A stretch of 64,000 nucleotides of DNA from an uncultured Ignatzschineria sp. (GTDB taxonomy: Bacteria; Pseudomonadota; Gammaproteobacteria; Cardiobacteriales; Wohlfahrtiimonadaceae). The notes beneath the pieces are model-generated. The model saw only the letters and a program-made list of their open reading frames with translations. It did not search any database and had not been told where the DNA came from. Positions 26,047 to 36,499 of the stretch are shown here, piece by piece (position 1 is the first letter of the stretch; each line of letters opens with the position of its first letter). The stretch covers positions 186,001 through 250,000 of the forward strand of contig CALZEE010000003.1 in NCBI GenBank assembly GCA_945639195.1. The letters run 5' to 3'. The translations under genes and the position numbers were made by a program.

Positions 26047-26423
26047 AATTACATTTCCTCTAAGAGTGAATGAGTATTTAAATAATTTATCCTAATGATA
26101 CTCTAAAACCGCACATTTATGTAGCCTAATTTTCAAGATCTTGATGGATTCTTCTGATTCAAAATCAGGACAATAAGCCTCATGATGGGCGATGCCTCGC
26201 ATTTTTTGCTCCGATAGTTATAACAGGGCAATATTACAAGCAGATCTCAATCTCATACTTTTTATTCAGCCGTTCTAAAATAAGCGGGTTATAAATTGAA
26301 ACTTGCTAACTTATAAAGCGCTTTTTCGCTATAATAGCGAATCAATCTTATTTAGCAATGACCGCCTATTTACCACTTTGGACAGCGTCGTCATTAAGCC
26401 ATTCATTAACTTAAGGAATAGAG
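26047..26423. promoter_or_regulatory. Divergent intergenic region tatA-gpmI with palindrome-embedded -10 box
   Basis: The 377-bp divergent spacer contains no coding frame. At 26325-26341 the perfect inverted repeat TTCGCTA-TAA-TAGCGAA holds a TATAAT -10 hexamer (26330-26335) at its centre, about 90 bp before gpmI; the -35 is weak. The rest is AT-rich and featureless to me. Confidence 0.5.
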
Positions 26424-27953
26424 ATGTCAACACCTAAACCGATCGTTTTATGTATCCTCGATGGCTGGGGATTTAGCAATGAAGTTGAAAATAATGCCAT
26501 CGCCGCTGCGCACACTCCCAACTGGGATCACTTACGTGAAATTGGCGTAGGTACCTTTATCAAAACCTCGGGAGAAGCCGTTGGTCTTCCTGATGGTCAG
26601 ATGGGGAACTCTGAAGTTGGGCATATGAATATCGGTGCAGGCCGTGTTGTAAACCAAGACTTCACGCGCATCACAAAAGATGTTCGTTCTGGTGAATTCA
26701 ACAATAATCCTGTATTAAACAAAACCATTGATGATCTCAAAGCATCAAACAAAGCGCTTCATATCTTTGGTCTTCTCTCTCCGGGTGGCGTTCACTCTGA
26801 TGAGAAACATATCTTTGCACTCATCGAGCTTGCGGCGCAAAAAGGGTTAGACAAAATCTATCTCCACGCATTCCTCGATGGTCGCGATATGCCGCCAAAA
26901 TCAGCAGCGCCTTCACTGGAAAAAACAGAAGCGGTCTTTGCAAAAGCAGGAAAAGGACGTATTGCAACAATTATCGGACGCTACTTTGCAATGGACCGCG
27001 ATAATCGTTGGGACCGTGTTGAACAAGCCTATGATCTTGCAAGCCAAGGGCTCGGTCACTTCCAAGCAGATAGCGCATTAAAAGGCTTAGAAGAAGCTTA
27101 TGCCCGCGGTGAAAATGATGAATTCGTGAAAGCCACGGTTATCGGTGATGCCGTTAAAATGATGGATGGAGATGCTGTTATCTTCATGAACTTCCGTGCC
27201 GACCGCGCGCGTGAAATCAGCTATCCATTTGTAGAAGCTGATTTTGATGGCTTTACGCCAAAGCATCTTCCTAAGCTCTCGCACTTTGTCTCATTAACCC
27301 AATATAAAGCAGAGCTTAAAACAGAAGTCGCTTACCCACCTATTGAGCTTAAAAATGGGCTTGGTGAGGTTTTAGCTAATAGTGGTCGTACCCAACTTCG
27401 TATCGCAGAAACAGAGAAATACCCGCACGTCACCTTCTTCTTTAATGGCGGCGAAGAGCACGTGTTTAAGGGTGAAGAGCGTATTTTAGTGAATTCACCC
27501 AAGGTGGCGACGTATGATCTTCAACCAGAAATGAGCGCACCGGAAGTGACGGATAGACTCGTAGGCGCGATTGAATCTGGCAAGTTTGATGTGATTATCT
27601 GCAACTATGCAAACCCAGATATGGTTGGCCATACAGGTGTATTCGAAGCCATTGTGAAAGCCATTGAAGCCGTGGATACCGGCCTTGGTAAAGTCTATGA
27701 TGCAGTAAAAAAAGCGGGGGGCGAAATGCTCGTAACCGCAGATCATGGTAATGCCGAGAAAACATGGGACAAAACCACTAATCAACCGCATACTGCGCAC
27801 ACCAATACACCGGTTCCGCTGATCTATGTGGGGAAACGCGCAACGCTTGAGCCCGATGGCGCGCTATGTGACTTAGCACCGACAATCCTCTTCCTTTTAG
27901 GAGAAGATCAGCCGGCGGAAATGACGGGTAAGAACCTCATTCACCTCCAATAG
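26424..27953 (+). CDS. gpmI: 2,3-bisphosphoglycerate-independent phosphoglycerate mutase
   Basis: A 509-residue alkaline-phosphatase-superfamily enzyme that interconverts 3- and 2-phosphoglycerate using two Mn ions. Metal and catalytic motifs are ILDGWG (Asp13), the phosphorylated serine in [11 protein letters not shown] (Ser63), [37 protein letters not shown] and the C-terminal TADHGNAE. An AAGGAATAGAG ribosome-binding site precedes the ATG. A long-loop terminator follows at 28000-28052. It serves glycolysis and gluconeogenesis together with tpiA and pckA. Confidence 0.98.
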   Translation: MSTPKPIVLCILDGWGFSNEVENNAIAAAHTPNWDHLREIGVGTFIKTSGEAVGLPDGQMGNSEVGHMNIGAGRVVNQDFTRITKDVRSGEFNNNPVLNKTIDDLKASNKALHIFGLLSPGGVHSDEKHIFALIELAAQKGLDKIYLHAFLDGRDMPPKSAAPSLEKTEAVFAKAGKGRIATIIGRYFAMDRDNRWDRVEQAYDLASQGLGHFQADSALKGLEEAYARGENDEFVKATVIGDAVKMMDGDAVIFMNFRADRAREISYPFVEADFDGFTPKHLPKLSHFVSLTQYKAELKTEVAYPPIELKNGLGEVLANSGRTQLRIAETEKYPHVTFFFNGGEEHVFKGEERILVNSPKVATYDLQPEMSAPEVTDRLVGAIESGKFDVIICNYANPDMVGHTGVFEAIVKAIEAVDTGLGKVYDAVKKAGGEMLVTADHGNAEKTWDKTTNQPHTAHTNTPVPLIYVGKRATLEPDGALCDLAPTILFLLGEDQPAEMTGKNLIHLQ

Positions 27954-27999
27954 CATTACGCTCTCAAAAGCGTTTAAGCATCGCATCAAAGCAGCTTCC

Positions 28000-28052
28000 A
28001 ACACCCTAAATCATGTGTAGTCATCTGATGCGCCTGTTTAGGGTGTTTTTTA
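28000..28052 (+). terminator. Terminator downstream of gpmI
   Basis: AACACCCTAAA pairs with TTTAGGGTGTT, followed by a T-run. The loop of about 26 nt is unusually large and contains a smaller CATCTGATG-type pairing. The remaining gap to 28280 has no gene. Confidence 0.75.
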
Positions 28053-28280
28053 TGAGATAAAATCACGTAAAAAGTCCGATAAGAAAAAGCTATAAGCATA
28101 GGCTTTCCTTATAAAAAGAGGTAGAATCGATCAGGGCCTATCCCTCAACCTTGGGATTTAAATCAGTGATATTCCTAAAATATTACACATAACGATAAAA
28201 GCATGACCCTGCTTTCTAGCCCCTTTAATCATGCATTAACACCTCATTCATCCTAAGAATACCTCGCGGGTAAGGTTTAC

Positions 28281-29681
28281 ATGAAAAAACGATTGATTAC
28301 ACTGCTCTCCCTCATCATGCTTTCAAGTGCACTCTCAGGGATTCATGCCGAAACGATCTCTTTAAAAGCAGATTCATCTCCAGAGAGTCTTGAGCTGATT
28401 TCCGCACCAGAAGATGCAAAAATCCCAACAGAGGCATTACTGCTCTTTATTGAAATTTTTGATCAACTTAAAAATAACTATGTAGATCCGATTAGCGATA
28501 CCGTACTGATTCAACATGCCATTAATGGCATGCTCGCACTCGATCCTCATTCAAAATATTATACAAAAGAAGCCTTTGCGAAAATACAGCAGCAAACATC
28601 TGGCACTTTTGCCGGCATTGGGATTGAATTTATTCCCGGGAAAGATCCATCAACACTGCTTATTCAGCGCGTTTTCAACGATAGCCCGGCATTTGATGCA
28701 GGGTTAAAAGCCGGAGATCTTATTGAAGAGATTGATCAGGTTAGCGTTAAATCACTCTCTTCTGACGCATATGCAAATGCATTTCAAGGCGAAGTAGGGT
28801 CGATGATTTCACTCGCTATTCGCCGTGGCGAGCAATCCTTCAAACTCTCTTTAACGCGAGATAATGTCCGTACCCCGAGCCTCTCTGTTGCCAATCTCTA
28901 CAATAATGAATTTGCCTATCTTCGCCTAGATCGCTTCCAACTAAAGAGCGATGAAGAGATCATCAATGCGCTATTGGAACTTGAAATAGAAGCAAAAACA
29001 CAGCAATCTCGCATTCAAGGTGTCATCTTAGACCTTCGTGATAACCCCGGTGGATTGCTATCTGCCGCCATTAGCGTTGCAGATCTATTTCTCTCCGAGG
29101 GCTTAATTACCTATACCGATGGGCAAGCAGAACAGTTTAAGGTGCAATATCACGCGAAAAAGCATGACATTATCAGTGAATTGCCTCTCCTTGTGCTGAT
29201 CAATGCAAAATCAGCATCCGGATCTGAAATCGTTGCGGGAGCGCTCCAAGATCATCAACGTGCCCTCATTGTGGGGGAAAATAGCTATGGTAAAGGCTCT
29301 GTACAGATTGCAAAACCCTTAAAAAATGGGGATGCCATTCGTTATACATCTTCACGATACTACACGCCTAAAGGTCGCTCTATCCAAAACTTTGGGATTA
29401 CCCCCGATGTCATTATCGCCAACATCAATGTGGCACTGAGCGAGAAAGAACCCCATCGTGAAATTAATAATCAAGGGCATCTTGATAATCCGCATGACCC
29501 TTCTGAAAATATGAGAATGCCGGCAAACTTCGCCTATCTCATTGAGCAAGGTGATTACCCACTCTATGAAGCGCTCAATATATTGCGCGCAATGAGTACG
29601 ATGCAATCACTTCGAGGTCAAATGCCGACAACCAATCCCGCGCACATTCGCGAAGCTGATCCTGCCGATAAGGCGGATTAA
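28281..29681 (+). CDS. Carboxy-terminal processing serine protease (S41 family, PDZ domain)
   Basis: A 466-residue exported CtpA-type protease. A signal peptide covers residues 1-23 (cleavage near IHA-ET), followed by an N-terminal helical region and a PDZ domain near residues 110-190 (GIGIEFIPG, VFNDSPAFDAGLKAGDLIEEID). The S41 catalytic core has LDLRDNPGGLL, the serine segment SASGSE (311-316) and the lysine in YGKGSVQ (Lys338). Such enzymes trim lipoproteins and cell-wall hydrolases in the periplasm. In many gammaproteobacteria the order is gpmI-envC-S41 protease; envC is absent here. No tight operon with uvrA is evident. Confidence 0.92.
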   Translation: MKKRLITLLSLIMLSSALSGIHAETISLKADSSPESLELISAPEDAKIPTEALLLFIEIFDQLKNNYVDPISDTVLIQHAINGMLALDPHSKYYTKEAFAKIQQQTSGTFAGIGIEFIPGKDPSTLLIQRVFNDSPAFDAGLKAGDLIEEIDQVSVKSLSSDAYANAFQGEVGSMISLAIRRGEQSFKLSLTRDNVRTPSLSVANLYNNEFAYLRLDRFQLKSDEEIINALLELEIEAKTQQSRIQGVILDLRDNPGGLLSAAISVADLFLSEGLITYTDGQAEQFKVQYHAKKHDIISELPLLVLINAKSASGSEIVAGALQDHQRALIVGENSYGKGSVQIAKPLKNGDAIRYTSSRYYTPKGRSIQNFGITPDVIIANINVALSEKEPHREINNQGHLDNPHDPSENMRMPANFAYLIEQGDYPLYEALNILRAMSTMQSLRGQMPTTNPAHIREADPADKAD

Positions 29682-29848
29682 AGCACCCTTCTGAGTTGAT
29701 CAAGCGTGCGATAAAATAGGTCAAAACATCCAAGAGATATTCTATCTATCCCTTGAATTTTCACCATTTATCCCCATTATCAACTACAGCGAAAAATAAT
29801 TTAAAAATAGAACGTGCATACCATATGGGCGTTTTTACAAAAGGTATT

Positions 29849-32674
29849 ATGGAAGATATTACAATTCAAGGTGCTCGCACGCACAATCTTAAAGATATTA
29901 GCCTCACGCTACCGCGCAATAAGCTGGTCGTCATCACCGGGCTTTCTGGATCAGGAAAGTCATCACTTGCCTTTGATACGATCTACGCCGAAGGTCAGCG
30001 TCGTTATGTCGAATCGCTCTCCTCTTATGCCAGACAATTCCTCTCTGTGATGGGAAAACCTGATGTAGACCATATCTCAGGATTATCGCCGGCAATCTCT
30101 ATCGAACAGAAATCAACCTCTCATAACCCCCGCTCTACCGTGGGAACTGTGACCGAGATTTATGATTACTTGCGCCTGCTTTTTGCGAGAATTGGTACGC
30201 CGCACTGCCCGACGCACCACCTGCCGCTCAATGCACAAACGATTCCACAAATGGTCGATATGGCGATGGGCTTATCTGATGAGCTTCGTTTGATGCTCGT
30301 CTCCCCCATTGTGCGCAATCGCAAAGGTGAGCATATTAAGCTCTTTGAAGAGCTCAAAGCGAAAGGTTTTTTACGCGTTCGTGTCGATGGCAAAACTTAT
30401 GAAATCGACGATATCCCCGAGATTAATGCAAAGCAGCATCATGATATTGATGTCGTCGTGGATCGCTTTAAAGTGCGTGAAGATATTCGCGTTCGCCTCT
30501 CTGAATCCTTAGAAACAGCACTTGATCTCTCTAATGGACTCGCCACGATTGTTGATATGAAGACCGAGGAATCGCTTCTCCAATTCTCCGCGAACTACGC
30601 CTGCCCTGAATGTGGGTTTACCATTGCAGAGCTAGAGCCGCGCCTCTTCTCGTTTAATAACCCTGAAGGGGCTTGCCCAAGTTGTGATGGCCTTGGTGTG
30701 AATCAATATTTTGACCCTGTGCGTGTCGTGGCCGAGCCTTCGTTGCCGATCTCTAATGGCGCAATTCGTGGTTGGGATCGTAATTCTAGCTACTACTTCT
30801 CCATGATTGAATCACTGGGTAAACATTATGGTTTCGATCCTGATACGCCCTTTGACAAACTCCCGAAGAAGATCCAAAAGATTCTTCTATATGGTTCTGG
30901 TGAAGAGGAGATTGAATTCCATTACCTTAGCAACCGTGGGCAAAAATCAATTCGTATCCATCCTTTTGAGGGAATCATCAATAACCTTGAGCGTCGTTAC
31001 CACGAAACCGACTCTCAAATTGTGCGTGAAAGCTTAACTCGCTTCCTAGCAATGCGCACCTGCCCTGATTGTGAAGGTAGCCGCCTAGGGTTAGCTGCGA
31101 AAAATGTCTTAATTGAAGGTAAAGCGATTCACCAAATTACCGCTCTCCCAATCAACGATGCGCTTGATTGGTCGCAAAATGTCTCACTGTCTGGTGCGAA
31201 AAAAGAGGTGGCTGATAAGATCTTTAAAGAGATCAGTGAACGCCTTGGTTTCTTAGTAAACGTGGGGCTTGATTACCTTAATCTTTCGCGCTCAGCAGAA
31301 ACCCTCTCCGGTGGTGAAGCGCAGCGTATTCGCCTTGCTTCGCAAATTGGTGCAGGCTTAATGGGCGTGCTTTACGTACTGGATGAACCCTCTATCGGGC
31401 TTCATCAGCGCGATAATGACCGATTGCTGCAAACGCTCTTCCATCTCCGTGATCTTGGCAACACTGTGATCGTTGTTGAGCATGATGAAGATGCGATTCT
31501 CGCCTCTGATTATATTATCGATATCGGACCTGGCGCCGGCGTTCATGGAGGGCAAGTTGTGGCTGCCGGAACCCCGAAAGAAGTGATGAAGAACAAAAAT
31601 TCGCTCACAGCAGATTATCTCTCTGGGCGCAAAAAAATTGAAGTGCCAAAAACGCGCACCGAACGCGATCCGAAGAAGGCGATCAAACTCGTCGGTGCAA
31701 CCGGCAATAACCTTAAAAACGTCACTGCAGAATTCCCACTTGGCTTATTGACCTGCGTAACGGGCGTATCAGGCTCAGGAAAATCAACACTGGTGAATGA
31801 TACACTCTACAGCTCAATGGCTAGAATTCTCAACAAGAACAACAGTATTGATGTGGCACCTTACAAGAAAATTGAAGGGTTAGATCTGATCGATAAGATT
31901 GTAAACATTGATCAGAGCCCTATCGGCAGAACCCCTCGCTCTAACCCCGCAACTTATACGGGTCTCTTCACGCCGATCCGTGAGATCTTCGCTAATACAC
32001 CAGAAGCGCGTGCTCGCGGATATCAACCTGGACGCTTTAGCTTTAACGTCAAAGGCGGACGCTGCGAGAATTGTCAGGGAGATGGCCTCATCAAAGTTGA
32101 GATGCACTTCCTGCCAGATGTCTACGTGATGTGTGATGAATGTCATGGCAAACGCTATAACCGCGAAACGCTCGATATTCTCTACAAAGGGAAATCGATC
32201 AATGATGTTCTTAATATGACCGTCGAAGAAGCCTATACTTTCTTTGACGCCATCCCCGTTGTTCATCGCCGATTAGAAACCCTCATGGAAGTAGGATTAA
32301 GCTATATTACGCTTGGTCAAAATGCGACTACGCTCTCCGGCGGTGAAGCGCAACGTGTGAAGCTATCGCGAGAGCTCTCAAAACGCGATACCGGAAAAAC
32401 AGTCTATATTCTGGACGAACCCACAACAGGGCTTCACTTCCACGATATTGCTCAGCTTTTGGATGTGATTCACACGCTTCGCGACAAAGGCAATACGATC
32501 ATCATCATCGAGCATAACTTAGATGTAATTAAAACCGCAGACTGGCTCATTGATATCGGCCCAGAAGGTGGTGCTAAAGGCGGAAACATCATCTTCGCCG
32601 GCACACCAGAAGAGATCGCACAATGTAAAGAGAGTTATACGGGGAAATATTTAGGACCGCTTTTAACGAAGTGA
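29849..32674 (+). CDS. uvrA: Excinuclease ABC subunit UvrA
   Basis: The damage-recognition ATPase of nucleotide excision repair. The ATG at 29849 ([17 protein letters not shown], preceded by AAAAGG) gives 941 residues, matching UvrA (940 in E. coli); upstream in-frame starts are not supported. It contains two ABC modules: Walker [10 protein letters not shown] and GVSGSGKST, two LSGGEAQR signatures, and two [18 protein letters not shown] Walker B regions. Zinc-binding CxxC pairs occur in CPECGF...CPSCDG and CENCQGDG...CDECHG. It is followed by a strong terminator at 32706-32752. Confidence 0.98.
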   Translation: MEDITIQGARTHNLKDISLTLPRNKLVVITGLSGSGKSSLAFDTIYAEGQRRYVESLSSYARQFLSVMGKPDVDHISGLSPAISIEQKSTSHNPRSTVGTVTEIYDYLRLLFARIGTPHCPTHHLPLNAQTIPQMVDMAMGLSDELRLMLVSPIVRNRKGEHIKLFEELKAKGFLRVRVDGKTYEIDDIPEINAKQHHDIDVVVDRFKVREDIRVRLSESLETALDLSNGLATIVDMKTEESLLQFSANYACPECGFTIAELEPRLFSFNNPEGACPSCDGLGVNQYFDPVRVVAEPSLPISNGAIRGWDRNSSYYFSMIESLGKHYGFDPDTPFDKLPKKIQKILLYGSGEEEIEFHYLSNRGQKSIRIHPFEGIINNLERRYHETDSQIVRESLTRFLAMRTCPDCEGSRLGLAAKNVLIEGKAIHQITALPINDALDWSQNVSLSGAKKEVADKIFKEISERLGFLVNVGLDYLNLSRSAETLSGGEAQRIRLASQIGAGLMGVLYVLDEPSIGLHQRDNDRLLQTLFHLRDLGNTVIVVEHDEDAILASDYIIDIGPGAGVHGGQVVAAGTPKEVMKNKNSLTADYLSGRKKIEVPKTRTERDPKKAIKLVGATGNNLKNVTAEFPLGLLTCVTGVSGSGKSTLVNDTLYSSMARILNKNNSIDVAPYKKIEGLDLIDKIVNIDQSPIGRTPRSNPATYTGLFTPIREIFANTPEARARGYQPGRFSFNVKGGRCENCQGDGLIKVEMHFLPDVYVMCDECHGKRYNRETLDILYKGKSINDVLNMTVEEAYTFFDAIPVVHRRLETLMEVGLSYITLGQNATTLSGGEAQRVKLSRELSKRDTGKTVYILDEPTTGLHFHDIAQLLDVIHTLRDKGNTIIIIEHNLDVIKTADWLIDIGPEGGAKGGNIIFAGTPEEIAQCKESYTGKYLGPLLTK

Positions 32675-32705
32675 TCCGGTCTTAATTAACGCCTTCATTA
32701 CCCAT

Positions 32706-32752
32706 AAAAAAGCAGAAGACTAAAAACAAGCGTTTAAAGTCTTCTGCTTTTT
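32706..32752 (+). terminator. Terminator of uvrA
   Basis: AAAGCAGAAGACT pairs with AGTCTTCTGCTTT with an A-rich loop, then a T-run. Confidence 0.9.
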
Positions 32753-32767
32753 CTCTTCTTCAGCGCA

Positions 32768-32797
32768 CAAAAAAGCCGAAATTTCTTTCGGCTTTTC
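32768..32797 (-). terminator. Terminator of the sufU-sufT unit
   Basis: AAAAGCCGAAA pairs with TTTCGGCTTTT; on the minus strand a T-run follows. It lies about 30 bp past the sufT stop. Confidence 0.88.
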
Positions 32798-32826
32798 TTC
32801 TCTTATTTTGATCTCTCTTTCATGAA

Positions 32827-33216
32827 CTAGAGCATATTCAACTCGAGTTTTGCACGAAGTGACATACGTTGTGGCGTCCAGAACGGTTCCCATACGAGGT
32901 CAACAACACACTCTTTAATCTCGGTAATTGAGTAAACCGCGTTTGATACCCAGCTAGGCATTTCACCAGCAACCGGGCAACCTGGTGCCGTTAATGTCAT
33001 ATCAATGCGCACACGGATATTATTCTCTGTAAGCTCTAAGAACTCAATGGCATAGATTAAGCCAAGCTCGTAGATATCCACAGGAATCTCTGGGTCATAG
33101 ACCTTTTTTACCGCATCAATAATGCGTTCAACTAATTCTTCTGATGCTTCATTTGGCGCAACACCTTCTGCAAAGAGAACTTGCGGAAAGTTTGGCTCGT
33201 CACGATTAATATCCAT
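32827..33216 (-). CDS. sufT: SUF system protein SufT / DUF59 (MIP18-like)
   Basis: A 129-residue MIP18/DUF59 protein. The family core KVYDPEIPVDIYELGLIY is followed by the reactive-cysteine segment MTLTAPGCPVAGEMP and by VDLVWEPFWTPQRMS. DUF59 proteins help mature or carry Fe-S clusters. The start chosen is the ATG at 33216 with AAGGA upstream; an extension to a TTG at 33234 lacks support. It lies downstream of sufU on the same strand across about 300 bp, and the pair suggests a SufU-dependent Fe-S pathway. The symbol follows common usage for this family in SUF loci. Confidence 0.85.
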   Translation of the reverse strand: MDINRDEPNFPQVLFAEGVAPNEASEELVERIIDAVKKVYDPEIPVDIYELGLIYAIEFLELTENNIRVRIDMTLTAPGCPVAGEMPSWVSNAVYSITEIKECVVDLVWEPFWTPQRMSLRAKLELNML

Positions 33217-33519
33217 TTGGCTTCTATCCTTCAAATCTTACTGTTTATTTCTATATGCTCTCAATCGGCACCGATTCTTCTTGCCCTACAAAAAGGATCT
33301 AAAGAGATCGGTATCTTACGCTTTCGGAGTGATTCACGATGTTACGAATTCCCCAACTCAAATGCCGGAGAATGCTCATGACAAACCCTAAAAGCCCAAG
33401 CGCCTTTTTATTCGTTATTGCTATGTTATATCGTCCATCTCCCGTTTAACGGTTTCCGGCAATAAAATGCGCATTTCACTTATTATCAAAGCAATATGCG
33501 CAAATAAAGCGGCTCATCG
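33217..33519. other. Gene-free spacer between sufU and sufT
   Basis: This 303-bp gap has no supported gene. It contains two TGCCGG/CCGGCA motifs (near 33364 and 33458) of the kind enriched throughout the window, and an AT-rich stretch that could hold a minus-strand promoter for sufT. No clear hairpin terminator separates the genes. Confidence 0.5.
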
Positions 33520-33966
33520 TTACTCGGTTTTAGCGACTTCATCTTTCTCATGAATGGCTGCTTGAATGGCATGCCATGCAAGCGTTGCACATTTAACACG
33601 TGCAGGATATTCACGAACACCCGTTAAAACACGGAGCTTTCCTAGCCCTTCGCTATCTTCACCATCAAGCATTACTGCATCATGAAATAACTTAAATAAT
33701 GCATCCGCTTCCTCAATGGTCTTCCCTTTGAGTGCATCCGTCATCATTGAGCTTGATGCGGTTGAAATCGCACAGCCATCGCCTTGGAATGATACGTCAG
33801 TAATGACGCCATCGCTGATATTCGCATATACTTCAATCTGATCACCGCAAAGTGGGTTATATCCCTCTGCGTGATGGGTACAAGGGTTAATCACTCTGAA
33901 ATTACGAGGATTACGATTGTGATCTAAAATCATCTCTTGATAGAGCTCTCTGATGTCAAAACTCAT
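33520..33966 (-). CDS. sufU: Fe-S cluster assembly protein SufU
   Basis: A 148-residue U-type scaffold or sulfurtransferase. Conserved ligands are Cys40-x-Asp42 (PLCGDQ), Cys65 (GDGCAIS) and Cys126 (RVKCATLAWHA). The stretch between Cys65 and Cys126 carries the extra segment that separates SufU from IscU, and IscU's LPPVK motif is absent. SufU accepts sulfur from SufS through its zinc site. The ATG at 33966 is chosen because a TTG five codons upstream has no support. SufU is best known from Gram-positives but occurs in some gammaproteobacteria. No sufBCDS lies in the window. Confidence 0.93.
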   Translation of the reverse strand: MSFDIRELYQEMILDHNRNPRNFRVINPCTHHAEGYNPLCGDQIEVYANISDGVITDVSFQGDGCAISTASSSMMTDALKGKTIEEADALFKLFHDAVMLDGEDSEGLGKLRVLTGVREYPARVKCATLAWHAIQAAIHEKDEVAKTE

Positions 33967-34259
33967 GATTACAATTACCAACCTTAAATAGCACTAAATT
34001 CGTACTGATTATAGCGGAACAATAGATCATTGACGAGTATTGATTCTCTTTCACCCTAAAATACATCGCTTAAAAGTCTCGATATTGGATAGGTTCCGGC
34101 TTTTAAATCGCCCCATATATTGCTCATAAAATCAGGGGCGAAAAATCCACGTTGGCTATTTTGGCGTTTTATGAGAAAATCGATTATTAAATTCGAAATT
34201 ACTATAAATTTCATGAACAAAGAATTCTGTATGAATAAAACAAAAAGGATGGTTACTGA

Positions 34260-35129
34260 ATGAACTGGTTTGAACGTATAATTCCAATGATCCGTACCCC
34301 AAAAAAGGGTAACTCAGTTCCTGAAGGTGTATGGGCGAAATGCCGTTCTTGTGACGCCGTTCTCTATCAGCAAGAACTCACAGCAAGCCTCCAAGTGTGC
34401 CCTAAATGTGATGCGCATATGCGTATTGATGCTCGTACGCGCTTAATCTCATTCTTAGATGAGAACTCTGCAACTGAGCTTGGCACAGAGATTGAATCTG
34501 TTGACTTCTTAAACTTCAAAGATGGTCGTCGTTATCGTGATCGTCTTAGTGATGCACAAAAATCAACGGGCGAAACAGAAGCATTAATCGCGATGCACGG
34601 AACGCTTAAAGGCATGCCGGTATCAGTGGCTTCATTCAACTTTAACTTCATGGGTGGTTCGATGGGTTCTGTTGTGGGCGAACGTTTCATTCGCGCAGTC
34701 AACTACAGCCTTGAAAACAATTGCCCACTCATCACTTTCATGACAAGTGGTGGTGCTCGTATGCAAGAGGGATTAACATCACTCATGCAGATGGCAAAAA
34801 CCTCAGCAGGGATTGCGAAACTCAATGAAGCGCATATTCCTTTCATCTCTGTACTCACTGACCCAACCTTTGGTGGTGTTTCTGCGAGTTTAGCGATGCT
34901 TGGTGATATCAATATTGCAGAACCGCATGCGCTTATCGGCTTTGCAGGTCCTCGCGTAATTGAACAAACCGTTCGTGAGAAATTACCTGAAGGCTTCCAA
35001 CGTTCTGAATTCCTCCTTGAAAAAGGGGCTATTGATATGATCGTTGATCGTCGTCATCTCCGTAACGAGATCGCTCGATTACTCGCTAAATTGACCCATC
35101 AAGGTCAGCCTTTAGATGAGATTAACTAA
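34260..35129 (+). CDS. accD: Acetyl-CoA carboxylase carboxyltransferase subunit beta
   Basis: A 289-residue subunit of the carboxyltransferase that makes malonyl-CoA for fatty-acid synthesis. An N-terminal zinc ribbon has Cys28, Cys31, Cys47 and Cys50 (KCRSC...CPKC). The crotonase-fold core follows, with [36 protein letters not shown] and [16 protein letters not shown] lies 11 nt before the ATG. It heads the accD-folC-SPOR-cvpA series conserved in gammaproteobacteria. Confidence 0.98.
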   Translation: MNWFERIIPMIRTPKKGNSVPEGVWAKCRSCDAVLYQQELTASLQVCPKCDAHMRIDARTRLISFLDENSATELGTEIESVDFLNFKDGRRYRDRLSDAQKSTGETEALIAMHGTLKGMPVSVASFNFNFMGGSMGSVVGERFIRAVNYSLENNCPLITFMTSGGARMQEGLTSLMQMAKTSAGIAKLNEAHIPFISVLTDPTFGGVSASLAMLGDINIAEPHALIGFAGPRVIEQTVREKLPEGFQRSEFLLEKGAIDMIVDRRHLRNEIARLLAKLTHQGQPLDEIN

Positions 35130-35185
35130 GTTTACTGAATTATTGAATTAAATTTATTGAACTGATCAAGCGAATCTAAACTGCT

Positions 35186-36499
35186 ATGACACAACCTGAG
35201 ATGAATATGGCTTCTGAATGCTCCCTACAATCGTGGCTGACTTACTTAGAAGCCATTCACCCTCTCTCGATGGATTTCAAAGTCGCTCGTATACGCACTG
35301 TATTCGAGCGTTTGAATCTTACCCCTATCGCGCCGCTCGTCATCACTGTCGCCGGAACGAATGGTAAGGGGTCGACATCTACAACGATTGCCAATCTCTA
35401 TCGTGCGCAAGGTTTAACCGTGGGGTTATTTACATCCCCGCATATTGACCGTTTTAATGAACGTATTCGAATTAATCTTGAAGAAGTATCCGATCAGGAT
35501 CTTATTGATGCGTTTCGCGTTATTGAAGAGATTCGGGACGATATTACACTCACTTACTTTGAATTTGCGACACTCGCTGCCTTTTATCTTTTTAAAAAAC
35601 ATGCAGTTGAGGTAGCCGTTCTAGAGGTCGGTTTAGGGGGAAGATTAGACTCTACCAATATCACAGATGCAGACATTGCTGTGATTACCCCTATCGGCAT
35701 TGATCATACCGCGCAATTAGGCAACACAATCACGGCTATCGCAGGTGAAAAAGCCGGCATTATTAAGCATGGTGCAAAAGTTGTGACGGCAGAAACAGCC
35801 CCTAATATCTCCATTATTGAAAAAGCAGAAAAAGAATCGGCAACGCTCTTTATCAGTGGTCAACAATACCATTACAATGTTTTAGCAAATGGGGAATTTA
35901 CCTATCAGTTTGAAGATCAGGATAGCATTACGCTCCCTGCCCCAAACTTATTGGGAAAACATCAGTACCAAAATGCAGCGACCGCTATTACAGCACTCTA
36001 TCTTTCTGGGCGAGACATTAATCCCGCCGCAATTGCGCAGGGTCTAAAAAATGTCGTACTCGAAGGGAGATTCCAAGCGCTTACACGTGAGAACTCACCT
36101 CGAGTTTTCTTAGATGTTACTCATAATCCACAAGGCGCTGGCGTTCTCAAAGCATTAATTGAAGATATCTGCCAAGCTGCAGATACCAAACCGAAGGTTA
36201 CTGCCCTTTTGGGAATGCTAAAAGATAAAGATGCACAGACGTTAGTAGCAACCTTAAAGGATTCTGTTGATGCATGGATCACTGCTCCCATCGTTGATGA
36301 AAGAGGCCAGTCTGCAGAAGCCTTACAAACCAAAATCGCCCCGCTTTTAACAAATACACCACAAGCGGCCAGCTCTATTCCAGAGGGTTGTGAGCAAGCA
36401 CTTACAGACTCTGAACCTCATGATATCGTGATCGTATTTGGATCATTCCACATGATGAAAGAGAGCCTTACCTGGTTTAAAGAGAATCAATATGTCTAA
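35186..36499 (+). CDS. folC: Bifunctional folylpolyglutamate/dihydrofolate synthase
   Basis: A 437-residue Mur-ligase-family enzyme that adds L-Glu to dihydropteroate and polyglutamylates folates. Motifs are the P-loop GTNGKGST (57-64), FTSPHIDRFNERI, the Mg-binding LEVGLGGRLDSTN, GIDHTAQLG, GEKAGIIK and DVTHNPQGA. It is 57 bp downstream of accD and overlaps the next gene by 8 nt, so translation is coupled. Confidence 0.97.
   Translation: MTQPEMNMASECSLQSWLTYLEAIHPLSMDFKVARIRTVFERLNLTPIAPLVITVAGTNGKGSTSTTIANLYRAQGLTVGLFTSPHIDRFNERIRINLEEVSDQDLIDAFRVIEEIRDDITLTYFEFATLAAFYLFKKHAVEVAVLEVGLGGRLDSTNITDADIAVITPIGIDHTAQLGNTITAIAGEKAGIIKHGAKVVTAETAPNISIIEKAEKESATLFISGQQYHYNVLANGEFTYQFEDQDSITLPAPNLLGKHQYQNAATAITALYLSGRDINPAAIAQGLKNVVLEGRFQALTRENSPRVFLDVTHNPQGAGVLKALIEDICQAADTKPKVTALLGMLKDKDAQTLVATLKDSVDAWITAPIVDERGQSAEALQTKIAPLLTNTPQAASSIPEGCEQALTDSEPHDIVIVFGSFHMMKESLTWFKENQYV

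Noticed and set aside
29753..29848. N-terminal extension of UvrA from a TTG
   Set aside because: The extra 32 residues have no family similarity, whereas the ATG at 29849 gives the canonical UvrA N-terminus and length.
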